This document shows, in pieces, positions 1-10,591 of a stretch of DNA of 64,000 bases; position 1 is the stretch's first letter; every line of letters starts with the position of its first letter. The position numbers and the translations under genes were made by a program. The stretch covers positions 26,796,184-26,860,183 of the forward strand of contig CAIIXF020000012.1 in the NCBI GenBank assembly GCA_903813345.2. The letters run 5' to 3'. The DNA is from Owenia fusiformis. Lineage: Eukaryota > Annelida > Polychaeta > Sabellida > Oweniidae. The notes under the pieces were generated by a model, which saw only the letters and a list, made by a program, of their open reading frames with translations, was not told the origin of the DNA and searched no databases.

Positions 1-149
1 CGAAAGTTAACCAGCTCTAGAACTTCTATCATGTGTGTGAATTTGGAGAAATTATGATGAGCAGTTTTCCTGAAACCCCGATGACAAAAAATGGGATCAT
101 CAAGCCCAAGGTAACGGTCAAGTCATCATGACGACTACTACATGTAGTG
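1..149. repeat. Unit start block with ~140-bp module
   Basis: This block contains GAAAGTTAACCAGCTCTAG, TTTTCCTGAAACCCCGATGAC and the near-palindrome ACTACTACATGTAGTG. It is a diverged member of the tandem module seen at 23215-23640, which has the same order of GTTAATCAGCTCTAGAAC, ATGTGTGAA and TTTTCCTGGAATCACGATG. No gene is seen in it. Confidence 0.7.
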
Positions 150-429
150 CAGGCCTGTCAACTGTCCCGCAATTTGCGTATTTGTCACGCATTTGCTGAA
201 GAATTTGAAGTCACGCCAGTTATTTTTGCGTGACAGAAAATGTCACGCAAATACGCATTTACCTGGTAATTGTCAAGCAAAAATATATCTGTAGAAAAAT
301 TTCTAAAAAAGTTCGTCTACACAGCAAAAGTACGAACGCCGAAAAAAAACGTGCGCATTTCGTTCGGACTTTTCACGCGAATTACGTGTATGTCACGCAT
401 TCCGTTCGAAATTTTTCGTACCTACCCCC

Positions 430-1890
430 CGAATAAGATCATTTAGACATATTTTTAAAGGAATCTCGTTGTCGCAACCTCTGCGAATCACAACATAACA
501 TTGGAATAACGTTGACATCATTGCAAAATTAGGCTAAATATGCCTAAGACGTTAATTCTTTAATGTTTAGCCTACGAAAGTTCATATACAGGTGATATAC
601 ATGTTCAAACAAACAAAGTTAAATAATGTTATTCTCATTGTAAAATGGCGTTTACACAACATACATAGATAGGGGTCTACAATTTTTAAACCAATTTTCT
701 TTATGGGCCATGGGCCTTTTTTGAGAGGGAACAACATTTGTTCAATGGGTGATGAGCGTTCATAAAAGGAAAAATAGCTTTCCCAAGCCAGTGGGCATTT
801 ATTTAGTAAAGTTGACAGGTACATCTTTTGAAACCAAAACTTATATCATCTTCATTTACGTACTCTGTTCGAGAAATAGAGATTAAATTAAAAGGATGAA
901 GAGAGTACATGGCGAAAATGAAACTTCTTGCGAATGGGAGAACATCCATTTTGCAGTGGTGTAGCCAGGATTTGGTGACCGGGAGTTCTATTTTTATGTT
1001 ATTCACAAATCCCCCCCCCCCCATCAAGGTTCCTCAAATAATGCAATATGTACAATTACACTCCCTCCAAAAGTTTGGCAATTCTAACTAACCCATTAGA
1101 TTATGTATTGAAGCATCTTTAAGTTTGAATTCTTATAATTTGTAAAGAAAAAACTATTTTGGGAGGGGAAATATAATTCATTTTAGTTTAGTTTAGAGAA
1201 TCTCTACTATTATAGCATTGTTTTTATTGAATTATTTCAGCGTTTTGGTACATTAGTTAATAGCATCATACACACATTCAGCTAATGCATCTATTCAGAG
1301 AAATTCTCCTTGTAGTATATTATAAGCAGTTGATGTCTTTTCAGCTACTCTTTATACACATTCCAGAATCGTTCGATAACCACTCCCTAAGCTCCCCTTG
1401 AGCAATATGATGCAATTCCTCCTCTGTTTGCGACATAAAATTGTATTTTTCAACAACTCCAGGGTTTATGGCGATGTAGAATTCAAATGTCAATTAATTC
1501 GAAAATATGAAAGATGTTTACCTGAAATTCACATCAGTTATTCCTCAATGTATATTTTATAAGTGCACCAAGAAAAATCAACTATGCCTCATATCTCCCT
1601 CAAAAATTTCTTATGAGTTCTGGGACACCCTGTAAGTAAATCTTAGGATGGGCGTTTTTGTACTGTAAAATGTTTACATCAACTAAAATGTTTACTGGTT
1701 ATTAAAGGTTTTGAATTAATAAATTTCTTAGAAAGAAATTCTACATGTTTCTTGTGAGCTTTTATTTCATGACAACTTAAGACCATGAAAGTAGATGTAA
1801 AATTATCACTTCAACTAAGTTGGTTATCATAGCATAATTTGACCATTATATCTTGATAATGTAATACAGTGTCATAATTAAATGGTGAAT
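430..1890. other. Non-coding interior of the hAT-like element
   Basis: AT-rich sequence without a convincing reading frame on either strand. Short open stretches (582-824 minus, 803-1027 minus, 909-1091 plus) show no recognisable motif and no support from another copy. An isolated TTCTGGGACACCCTGTAAG end-like word at about 1620 resembles one terminus of mariner-type MITEs. Confidence 0.5.
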
Positions 1891-1895
1891 GACTG

Positions 1896-2395
1896 CAGGC
1901 CTGTCAACTTTCCCGCAATTTGCGTATTTGTCACGCATTTGCTGAAGAATTTGAAGTCACGCCAGTTTTTTTTGCGTGACAGAAAATGTCACGCAAATAC
2001 GCATTTTACCTGGTAATTGTCACGCAAATATGTTTCTGTAAAAAATTTTTCAAAATATGTTTATGATACGGTAAAAATACGAACGTCGGAAAAAACGAAC
2101 GCAATTTGTTCGGATTTGCCACGTGAATCCCGTATATGTCACGCATGTTCATTGGAAATTTTCGTACCTACCCCCCCCCCCCCCCCCCCCCCCCCCCGTT
2201 GACGACATCGCGAGCGTAGCGAGCGCGAAAAATTTGAGGTGATAAAAGTTTAGCAAAGGTGCTCAAACTTTGGCCAAAGGTGTTTAAAAGTTGGCCAAAG
2301 GTGTTCAAAATTTGGACAAAAGTGTTCAGATTTGGACTTCGGTGTCCAACATTTGTAAGTCACTCATATTAGGTGGTCCCAAGTTGACAGCCCTG
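1896..2395. repeat. Second copy of the element's 5' module plus its 3' end
   Basis: The first ~280 bp of the element (150-430) recur from 1896 (CAGGCCTGTCAACTTTCCCG). This makes a 500-bp sub-element that could itself be a complete MITE with the same 3' end. Either a MITE landed inside or beside an older copy, or the 5' module was duplicated. Only the outer ends show a matching target duplication. Confidence 0.6.
2171..2197. repeat. Poly-C tract (27 C)
   Basis: Uninterrupted run of 27 cytosines inside the hAT-like element. Shorter C or G tracts occur at 1011-1022, 5967, 24121, 44453, 61796 and 62041. Length is probably unstable and may be affected by sequencing error. Confidence 0.9.
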
Positions 2396-3026
2396 GTAGT
2401 GTATAGTAACGTTTCTCAAACATGTGCCTGAACCATGAGCAGAATATTGACTGGTTAAGGGGGGTAGTGGTGCCATAGGCCTCCTGGATAACCATATTGC
2501 AGTAAGATAATGGATGGTGGCAGGCCCAGAGATGGCACGGCGAGTGTCTGAATTTGAGTACAGCCTAGAACATTAATGATGTCGGTGCCTTGATAGGAGA
2601 AATCCAATCAGAATAATGATTGCAATTTTTTTGCCAATAGTTCATTGCATGTCAGCACAATAGTGGTGATTTGAGGTACATTTCAACATGAAAATCAAGC
2701 ATATCCATCATCTTTATCACAGAATGGCATAGTCACAAGTGGAACAAAAGCAGATCTCTTGACACCATTAGAGAACCTATAAGCATGACAGCAGATACCT
2801 CCTCCAAATGTTTAAGTTATAATTTCGATGGCGCTGTAACCATACATTTTGTCCCCACAAATGATGCGAAGAATCTCCACGAATATGGTAACAAGATATT
2901 CAACAAATATATCCATGATCAACTCAACAATGCCATCCATCTAGATATTGTCTTGGACAGTTATGAAACTACATGTAACAGTTTAGAGTATGGTATAAGA
3001 AATAAGAGAGGAAAAGGTAAAAGGAG

Positions 3027-5012
3027 CAGAGCTGTCAAGTGTCCCGCGAATGGCGGGATTATCCCGCGAATTCGATCAAAATTAGGCTAATTCGCGTGTC
3101 CCGCAATGTCCCGCGAAGTCACGCAAATGTGGCTTTCGACCTCCGCGAATTTCCGAAATTGTTGCAATCCCCTATATGGTGATTATCTTATCTTATATAA
3201 GAAGCTAAGTTTTTGCACTTTTGAGGAGTAAAGTTTACCTAATTTCAAGTACCTAGCATGCTGTTGTTTGGTATCAAAATAAAGAGGAAGGGTTCAACTT
3301 TCATTTTAATTACGACAATAGGGATGTAGGTCACAAATAGTTCCAACGTTGGCCTTTTTACTATCCGTGTGGCCTTCATCTCAGAACTGAGCAAATGTTA
3401 GCAAACGCGAGTTACAATAAATGGACGCTGATATCTAGAAAGGCATCGTGGTAATCCACGCCCTCTCCATCTCTATCCTTCTGCAACAGAGAGAGATGCT
3501 ATGAGTATCAGAATGCTAGAAAGGGTTTGTAGAAAAAACCGGGTACCAGGTAGTAAATCCTCCATGCTGGGTTCAAACTTGGTACCCGGTACCCGGTCAA
3601 AAAACGGGTACCCAAAAAATGAAAAATACGAATATACGAGTATAAAATAATTAGATTATCAGAAAACGTGTAAGATTTGTTTTGAATTTACAAAAATGTA
3701 TGTAACATCCTTCAAAATTGAGCTAGAAGCTTCAAATAAAAAGCATATTTTAAGGCTCTTTTCTTCCTCTATCGTCATGAACATATTTTCATTGGTTATG
3801 TTCACGTACCAACATACGAACTCATTGAAAATAGAGTAAAATTGATTTGTCTTGTTATTCAAATCGTCTTACAATGTCATTGGCGTAGCCAGGAGAGGGT
3901 GTGATGGTGCGATCGCACCCCCTCCCCCTTCATTACCAATGGAAATATGACCATGATGATAGAGGAAGAAAAGAGGCTTAAAATGCTTTTTATTTGAAGC
4001 TTCTAGCTCAATTTTGAAGGAAGTTACATTTTTGTAAATTCAAAACAAATCTTACACGTTTTCTAATGATCTAACTATGTTGTATATTCGTATATTTCGT
4101 TTTTTGGGTACCCGGTTTTTCGACCGGGTAACAAGTTTGTCTACGTAAAGTTTATTTATATTATTAATTGCATTACATTTACATGTACATATTTATATTT
4201 ACATTTACATGTACATAAATAAGAATGAAGGAATAAAAAAAAGAAGTTTGAACCCAGCATGGAGAATTTACTACCCGGTACCCGGTTTTTTCTACAAATC
4301 CTATCTAGAAAAGTAACCTCATTCCCTATAATTTGATGTAGATTAATCGAACCCCTATATCATGGGCTTTCAATTGAAAGCCCATGCCTACAGTATGGTA
4401 GTAATTAGTCACGACGCCAGAAGCAGAGAAGTGCAAAGTATTGTTCCAAATTTTTGAATTTCGTGTTAGATTACGATACCCACACCTCAAGCATGGTTTT
4501 TGTTTTGATAAATTACAATAAAGTTTAATAATATTTCTATGCGTATTTTGTGAAATTATGTTGACGTTTATTTAAGTTACAATGTAACGGTGCATTATAT
4601 TTGATTAATCAGTATCTGAAAGTTTGATTCAAGTACTTTTACACGCTTTTACATTAGTCCAAATCACGCAAATCCCTTGAATGTCCCGGGACATCCTGCA
4701 AATTTAGGTGGATGTCCCGCGAAATCCCGCAAATTTAGGGCACTTTTTCTAGAAAATCTGTCCCTCTATGAAGTTTTTGCTGGTAAACCTGTTAACTGTC
4801 CCGCAATTAGGGTGTTTGTCCCTCGAATGGTCCCGCGAAATTCCGCGAATTTGATAAAAAAAAATTGGCCTATAAGCGCAATCACGCAAATCCCTTAAAT
4901 GTCCCGCGAAATCCCGCGAATTTAGTAGATGTCCCGCAAAATCCCGCGAATTTTGGGCACTGGGTCTAAAAAATCTGTCCATCGAGAAAATCTTTGGGGG
5001 TTGACAGTACTG
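3027..5012. mobile_element. hAT-like element with CCCGCGAA subterminal array, 6-bp TSD
   Basis: The ends are CAGAGCTGTCAAG and, reverse-complemented, CAGTACTGTCAAC. The target duplication AAGGAG lies at 3021-3026 and 5013-5018. Units 2 (22814-22819) and 3 (43147-43152) have the single empty site AAGGAG. At least twelve TCCCGC(G)AA words cluster near both ends (3036-3115 and 4680-4960). No transposase frame is visible, so it is non-autonomous. It interrupts the Cys-tailed pseudogene. The TIR matches the family of the element at 150-2395. Confidence 0.85.
3516..4308. mobile_element. Foldback (long inverted repeat) element nested in the hAT-like element
   Basis: Left arm 3521-3860 (TTTGTAGAAAAAACCGGGTA, later CCATGCTGGGTTCAAACTT and AATTGAGCTAGAAGCTTC) is repeated in reverse complement at 3950-4303. 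The arms separate at about 3870-3940. KpnI-like GGTACCCGGTACCCGG words lie at both ends. No clear target duplication was found. Open frames such as 3659-3862 (minus) are arm sequence, not genes. Confidence 0.75.
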
Positions 5013-5928
5013 AAGGAGGCATATTTATCCTGAAAATTCCCTACCTATAAACTGAACTGGCATGATTGTTTGTGCTTGGAGTCAAACAAGAGAGAACTGT
5101 TCCAAATCCTTGCTGCAAATGTGAGCAATATAATTGTACCCGAACGAAAAAGATCTATCGCAACCTTTGGTCAAGATGTCATGTGTTAATCCACAAAAAC
5201 AACCCATCAAAGGAATGTAACCTTGCACACAATCAACACTGCATCTGAGTGAACAACTATGAGTTGGATTTGACAAGGGGAGACAGTTCAGGTACTTGGA
5301 AGCATGAAATGGCGAAATCCATTGGGCCTCAAAAAGTCTATGTCTACCATTATTCCACTCATTGACAAGTTGTGATACCACATCCAGGTTCCATGGCCGG
5401 AATTACAGCATTGAACAGATGGAACTCATTTCCACAACTGATAGATGCACTCCTCTGTCTAATAGATGATCCTTTAAACTGTTAATGTTATGTTGCTGTA
5501 TGATAAATTCAGCAATGACACCTCAATCAACACTGCAAGGAAGGATACATTTTTAAGAAGACTACTTCATTATTTAACACATTCCTCTAACAGCTGATAC
5601 CTTAATACAACAATGCAAGGGAGCATTGTACCAAGGTGTACATATCTAGGGTCAGTTTAACAAACCAAGTCCATTCCCCGGGTATTATTCCATCTCCAAT
5701 GAACTTAGGCTGGACAACAGAGCCAGGAGACAACACTTAGAAGCCACATAGGACTACCTTAAAGCAGATGGCTGATGCTAGTCAAGCATTGGTAAAGTGT
5801 GGTTGTCAGAAGCCGTGTTTCCCATCAAGATGTACCAGCTTTAAGGCTGTTCTAGTATGCACATCATTGTGTGCCTGTAATGGAGATCGAGTATTCATTA
5901 GAATAACTAAAGTAAGGGCTCAAATATG

Positions 5929-6570
5929 ACAATACTATATAAACTGCAAGATACCCCCTATAAACCCCCCCCCCCAAATTTATATGGTTGACATCTTAGA
6001 GTTGGCATACTAAAATAATACTCGATTTTTATTATGCATGGTACATGATACAGATCAAATATTGGCTGTCCAAACTATTACACGCTTACTTCAACAGTTC
6101 AATATATTATAAAACACAATTTTGATTTTGAACAATTTCACTAATAGGTGGCGCTATGAGAGACATTCTTCATTATGTGTTTCTCTACATATTGTTTGGA
6201 AAGGAATCAGTTTCTACTAAAACATACAAACCTATCATATTCTGATGAAAAAAGGATAGAAATATAGGTGCAGTACCATATATATATGAAATATATTGAT
6301 TTATCGAAAACTTTACTGAAATCTTAACAATGGATGAACAACCCAAATCTTCTTTTTAGATAATTTAAATATTTTTCAGGGTAAAAATATTATCAATTGA
6401 TATTGGGAAACACTAATTAACCACATATTATTGAGAAAAGGGAATGAAAAAATTATCAAATTAATATTATATAATTGTCGACAATTTTGGCGGCCATCTT
6501 GAATTTTCACCAAGAAGGAGTGCGATTCGTGCTTGACAATGCAGATCAAAATTTTTAGAATGTCCATATT
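5929..6570. other. Unit spacer with empty sites for later insertions
   Basis: No gene seen. The single TTTTAT site near 6025, the ATATATAT site near 6280 and ATATT at 6566-6570 are the pre-insertion forms of elements present in units 2 and 3. A ~100-bp stretch at 6412-6505 (GTCGACAATTTTGGCGGCC) is found only in unit 1. Confidence 0.6.
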
Positions 6571-6905
6571 AGTTTATGTTCCAAAAATCTAAGAATATAT
6601 ATGATCGCGAACTATCGGACACATTACTGACTGGGCTATATGTAATTCCGAGCCAAAGTGTAACGACATGGAACCTCCAGGCAAAGCTATGTTTATTAAT
6701 ATTCAACGAATGTCTTGTTAATTAAAAGAGTAAAGCTTTGAACTGAATAGAAGTCAAAATAAACATGAATTTTTACAATCTGCCAATTCCATTGGAGCTC
6801 ACTGATTCTGACAAACATTTCTCTCTGTTACATCATTTAAGAAGGCGTGACTCACCACGAAGGAAGAATTTAACAAGATGAATAATTACATGCAGTGTTT
6901 TTATT

Positions 6906-7090
6906 TTATTTCCCAATCAGTGTCGTAATAACACTACCAAATTGCTGTAGATCTATGCCAGATGTATCTTTGCTTTCTAATAGTAAAAAAGGCCAAGGCG
7001 TTCCAGGTTGGGGCTGTCGAATTGGGTCGATCCTTTTGATTCTGGAATCTTCTTCGTGAATATCGTCGATTAGAACAACATTTTCATCAT
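6906..7090 (-). CDS. Candidate 3'-terminal exon of unrecognised minus-strand gene (unit 1)
   Basis: Reading leftward, the polypyrimidine-AG acceptor CTTGTCTTTTCCAG precedes an open frame (DDENVVLIDDIHEEDSR, later QPQPGTPWPFLLLES), ending at TAA 6906-6908 with AATAAA-like sequence beside it. It joins in frame to the candidate exon at 9834-9890, because G plus AT restores a Asp codon. Copies exist at 28002-28120 (truncated) and 48287-48462. No family recognised; it may be a dead copy. Confidence 0.35.
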
Positions 7091-7217
7091 CTGGAAAAGA
7101 CAAGTCAGCGACAATATTCGACTATACAAACATATATCCCAAAATAAAAGTTCATTCATTAATTTTCATGACATTTGTTTCATATATTTTAAATTTAATG
7201 TGTTTGACCTATTTTGG

Positions 7218-7415
7218 TCATATTGTATACAAGCTAGGGTGGTTAATAAGCCACTTCACTTGTAGCTTAAACGAAGTATGATTGGGTACTGACATACTTT
7301 TATCATGATTCTTCATAATTTTATGTTCAGGTACACTAAAACGATTATAATGATGAGAGAAATTGTTTACTCCATTGCGAAAATGCAATTGTTGATAATA
7401 ACTACAAGGTGTCAT
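7218..7415 (-). CDS. Conserved short open frame, unrecognised (unit 1)
   Basis: A 65-residue minus-strand frame (MTPCSYYQQLHFRNG, later FSVPEHKIMKNHDKS and KWLINHPSLYTI). The same frame stays open in unit 2 (28171-28422) and unit 3 (48561-48794). Two indels there add 6 bp in total and so preserve the frame. There is no start-context or splice evidence. Chance conservation between recent duplicates is likely. Confidence 0.25.
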   Translation of the reverse strand: MTPCSYYQQLHFRNGVNNFSHHYNRFSVPEHKIMKNHDKSMSVPNHTSFKLQVKWLINHPSLYTI

Positions 7416-8169
7416 TTATGTTCCCCCTTAATTTCAAAAGTCTGAACATTTGTACAAGTTTACATATTTTGTCTTTTATGGTATTCAGTTATTAGAGAGA
7501 ATAGCAAGTTTGATCCCCATATCTTACTTAAAACTTCTGTTTTTTTATCAATTCTTTCATAGTCAATTGGGCAATCATCTGCCACATTTAAGATGACATT
7601 TCATGCAAATTGTTTCCAGAATATTTGTAAACAGTTTTTATGCAAATTGTAAAGCATCAAAGGGTCTTCTTAATACATCTCGGTAGGGTTGCATTGGAAT
7701 AATGTGTTCCAGTCTAGATTCTCTTTCCAGTTATAGGACATCCACCTGATCTTATAGGAACGCCCCCTATATATGCTTGGGTCCATTGAGGTTGGGGCTA
7801 TTTGAAGGGTATTTGTCATTGCCAAAAAGTCAACATATGATGATTTTAAAAGCTGTTATGTCAAGAGATTTCATGCATATTTGCAATATTTATGCACAAA
7901 CTGCCAAGACACCGTTCTTTAATTAAAGATACTACTTTTTGAAAAAAAAACTTCCTTCCACTGCAAATTAATTTGGTACTCTGGGATTTTGATGTTAAAA
8001 TACACGGCGCACACAGATTTGACTGTAATCCAGTCCTCTAAAATCCCCTTTCCATTAATTTTGGATAAACAATGCCATCCTTCCTATTTCATTTGTGATC
8101 CATTTTAAATGGTTAAGTTTGTCCTAGCATGTATAGCTTCTCATTGGATCCTTCAAGTAATATAACAAG

Positions 8170-8364
8170 TTTTTTTTATAATAAATACTCTTTATTTCTT
8201 AAAATCATAAATAAATTTACATTGTTATTCACGGCGTAATCGCCCAGAAAGGGCATTTCTACTGCCGCTTTGAGTGAATTTAAATTACAATATAATATAA
8301 CATTTAGTCAAAGTCACAGTTAGAGTTAGAAAAATATACAATTTAGATACTATCTGTTTTTCTT
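8170..8364 (-). mobile_element. Polyadenylated retroposon tail (LINE 3' end or SINE)
   Basis: The insertion is bounded by the 11-bp direct repeat AATATAACAAG (8159-8169 and 8365-8375). On the minus strand it ends in AATAAAGAGTATTTATTATA followed by A8. Units 2 and 3 have the single empty site (about 31490 and 50455). The conserved-looking core is GCCCTTTCTGGGCGATTACG. It is a 5'-truncated target-primed insertion private to unit 1; the parent LINE is not identified. Confidence 0.75.
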
Positions 8365-8375
8365 AATATAACAAG

Positions 8376-9830
8376 TGACTATTGAACTCAAAATTTGGAA
8401 CGAGTGACTTTTTATTTGACCATAATTAACTGTTATCAAATGTAGCAAAATGTACCAATATCCATAAGTTTATATTGCAAACTTTCAATTTTTCTTTCAA
8501 GTTATACTTTTTATTCTGTTTAGTTCATTATTCAAATTTGGTAGGTGCTTAATGACACCTCAATGAGGGTTAATTTTGGAAACAACATGTGGGATATCAT
8601 GTCTTTATGTTAAAGATAAGAGGTGAGAACATATTTATTTGACACCCTGTAGTGTTCAATATCCATCAAACTGTCCTATATGTAGTACTAAGCTTCAAGG
8701 GAGTCTCTGATAAGAGTTTTTTTGGCTCTAATCATCAAGACATGGACAATGTATGCTAATGAGTTGTAATAAAGTTGCCTATTTTACCCTTTTCTTGAAA
8801 ACGGCCCATCAAAAAACCTTGTATCGTAACTGTTGACACCAGTAACATTACCAACAGGCAGCATATCACATGCGTTGTCTTCATTTTCTCTAACATAGAA
8901 TAATAGGTGGGATTAATTAACCGATACAACTATGTCAGATGTCTAATTTAATTTAAATGTGCACTGTAGTCCTAATGTACAGTTCTCATGATGACTAAAT
9001 AATAAAATATATTGATTAGATATATGTTAACGGCTTGGTGTTAACGCTGTAAGATCAATAGTATTGCCCAAATCAGTCGGTCTGGATCCCACATGACAAG
9101 TAATGTCATAGCTTGGGTCTTAAGTTGTTGTTTCCCTGTCATTTCCTCCAAAAGAGTAGCCTCTAAAAAAACGCTAAAGGGGTCAGGTTAGGGGTTAGAA
9201 GAGGTGGGTCAGCGTTTAGATATAACTTTAATAAATTAAACATCATTAAGAAACAGTTAACTTTAAAATCTTAGAATATTCAAAGAAACGCTGTTATTAA
9301 ATGCTCCAGACAAAAGGAAAATTAATGAAATCTTTTTAATTCCAAATATTCTCTCATAAACCAACTTCTTGGTGTCTAAATGATTTAATTCAACTATTGA
9401 TTAAATAAACCCTTAATAAAATATATTTATAAACCCCAGAAGAAGTGAGTAGTTCTCATGATTTTGGGGTATATCTTGAACAATGAAGTTTTTTCCAGCT
9501 ACAAAAACTAAATTATATATATGACAAAATGACATCCTGTTTGTGAAAGAAACTGTAAAAAAACAGAAACAGAAACCTGACTCGCAATTCAATTAAGTTA
9601 TTCAAACATAGATAAATTTAGGTAAGTAATCTGATAGGGATAAACGTTAAATTGGTCGCGAATGCCAAATGTCCCAGATATTGGTCGAGGTAGTTGCATT
9701 TGTGGTCTTTCATATGACATAATTTAAATCATTTGAAAGACTATAAAATAATCCAAACTTTGACATTGGAGTTTAATGTATTCATCCCTCTTAAGTTTTT
9801 CTAGCGTCTGCTAATAACTATGAATACACT
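8376..9830. other. Highly conserved non-coding stretch of the unit
   Basis: Nearly identical at 31500-32890 and 50465-51860. No reading frame with support is seen. It contains single-ended words such as TTGACACCCTGTAG (8640), the only visible trace of a possible MITE end. It may be intron of the candidate minus-strand gene. Confidence 0.5.
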
Positions 9831-9833
9831 CAC

Positions 9834-9890
9834 CTCGTTTCTTTGCAATAGAGTCAAACGTGAGTTGACACTTGGACCCTTCGTTTGCAT
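9834..9890 (-). CDS. Candidate 57-nt internal exon (unit 1)
   Basis: On the minus strand, AAACAG precedes the segment and the strong donor GAG|GTGAGTG follows it. Reading with phase 1 at both ends gives (D)ANEGSKCQLTFDSIAKKR then G of a split codon. In unit 2 (34596-34652) the two differences are synonymous (GAT to GAC, ACG to ACA). In unit 3 (51921-51977) there is one more change, Glu to Val. The phase matches the acceptor at 7090. Confidence 0.4.
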
Positions 9891-10360
9891 CTGTTTAAAC
9901 TAAGTATTTCTGTGGTTTATAAACTATTCGAACGTCGTAACCTACAACTTAATTTGCGTCATCTATTATGTAGTCGTCTTGCTGCACGTAGCACTACCAG
10001 CTTGGGAAGTTTCAAATAAAACAAGTACAACACGTTTTTGATAGATAGGTTCGATGTAACTCTTCACTAATCATCTGAAATTAATTTCAAAATTAAGTGG
10101 TAAGAGCGTTTCTAAAAATATGTCAACAATCGCCAGAGCGCGTCGAGAAAAACAAGCGATTGTTTATTATAGAACGAGTGTTTGTGTTTGTCTGAAATTT
10201 CACCAAATGAGCAGAATATACGTATTATGGTCTCTGAGTTTGATCAAATCTTAATGATTCCACCATTTTATAATAGTTTTAATTCGCAAGTTTAGCACAA
10301 TTCGTCAGCTTCAGATTGTTTGATCAACACCGCGGAGCTTTGATCAAGCAAAAAAACAGT

Positions 10361-10591
10361 TTACCACCTGAAGTTGAATATATAAGAGGATTGCAATTGA
10401 TTAAGGTGTTCGTCATCGAATGGGATGTTATATGTTACCCTAACATATGACATGGTTCCAAGAGAAACAAGTGAAACAATACTCGAGGCCATATTCCTTC
10501 GCCGCCATTCATTTAGCTCCGCAGCGTTTACAGGCACGTCAATGACACGCTCCGGAGTGAAAGTAGCTGCGTTCGGTCGGTTTACCGTGCA
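10361..10591 (-). CDS. Open CpG-rich frame, possible exon (unit 1)
   Basis: The minus-strand frame is open for about 78 codons from a TTCACAG acceptor-like site to TAA at 10361. It reads VNRPNAATFTPERVIDVPVN, later IPFDDEHLNQLQSSYIFNF. Unit 3 keeps a similar frame despite several indels; unit 2 has a 4-bp deletion that brings an early stop. The opposite strand is also open (10425-10610), so coding sense is uncertain. No family recognised. Confidence 0.3.
   Translation of the reverse strand, partial: CTVNRPNAATFTPERVIDVPVNAAELNEWRRRNMASSIVSLVSLGTMSYVRVTYNIPFDDEHLNQLQSSYIFNFRW
10379..10386 (+). promoter_or_regulatory. TATA-box-like site
   Basis: TATATAAG followed about 30 bp downstream by a CATCGAATG initiator-like region and a CpG-richer segment. 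It is conserved at 35143 and 52448. In this AT-rich background a chance match is possible, and the downstream + strand frame (10425-10610) is not conserved in unit 2 or 3. Confidence 0.3.

Larger units (their letters stand above)
150..2395. mobile_element. hAT-like non-autonomous DNA transposon, 6-bp TSD
   Basis: The left end is CAGGCCTGTCAACT and the reverse complement of the right end is CAGGGCTGTCAACT, so these are terminal inverted repeats. The flanking 6-mers GTAGTG (144-149 and 2396-2401) are direct repeats. Units 2, 3 and 4 have the uninterrupted site (for example ACATGTAGTGTATAGTAACG at 57540). Internal sequence is non-coding and rich in TCACGCAAAT words. CAG-initial TIRs are hAT-like, but canonical hAT TSDs are 8 bp, so the superfamily is an inference. 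Confidence 0.8.
2469..5928 (+). pseudogene. Cys-tailed multicopy invertebrate protein family, pseudogene (unit 1)
   Basis: Several frames together give the motif order of a large invertebrate repeat-gene family. GAIGLLDNHIAVR-stop-WMVAGPEMARRVSEFE is at 2469-2560. YPSSLSQNGIVTSGTKADLL is at about 2699. An FDGAVTIHFVPTNDAKNLHEY...LDIVLDSYETT...RNKRGKGKR block is at 2821-3020. KHEMAKSIGPQKVYV is at about 5300, WNSFPQLIDALLCLIDDP at about 5420, and IPLTADTLIQQCKGALYQG at about 5580. The Cys-rich tail KCGCQKPCFPSRC then CTSLCACNGD ends at the TGA at 5926. The frame is broken by stops, frameshifts and the 3027-5012 insertion. The DGA and acidic blocks recall XPG/FEN-like nucleases, but that is inference. 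Confidence 0.75.

Noticed and set aside
3659-3862. Minus-strand 67-residue frame conserved at 58809-59012
   Set aside because: Lies in one arm of the foldback element; conservation reflects the recent duplication.
4749-4982. Repeat-like frame with RDFAGHL repeats
   Set aside because: Translation of the CCCGCGAA subterminal repeats of the hAT-like element.
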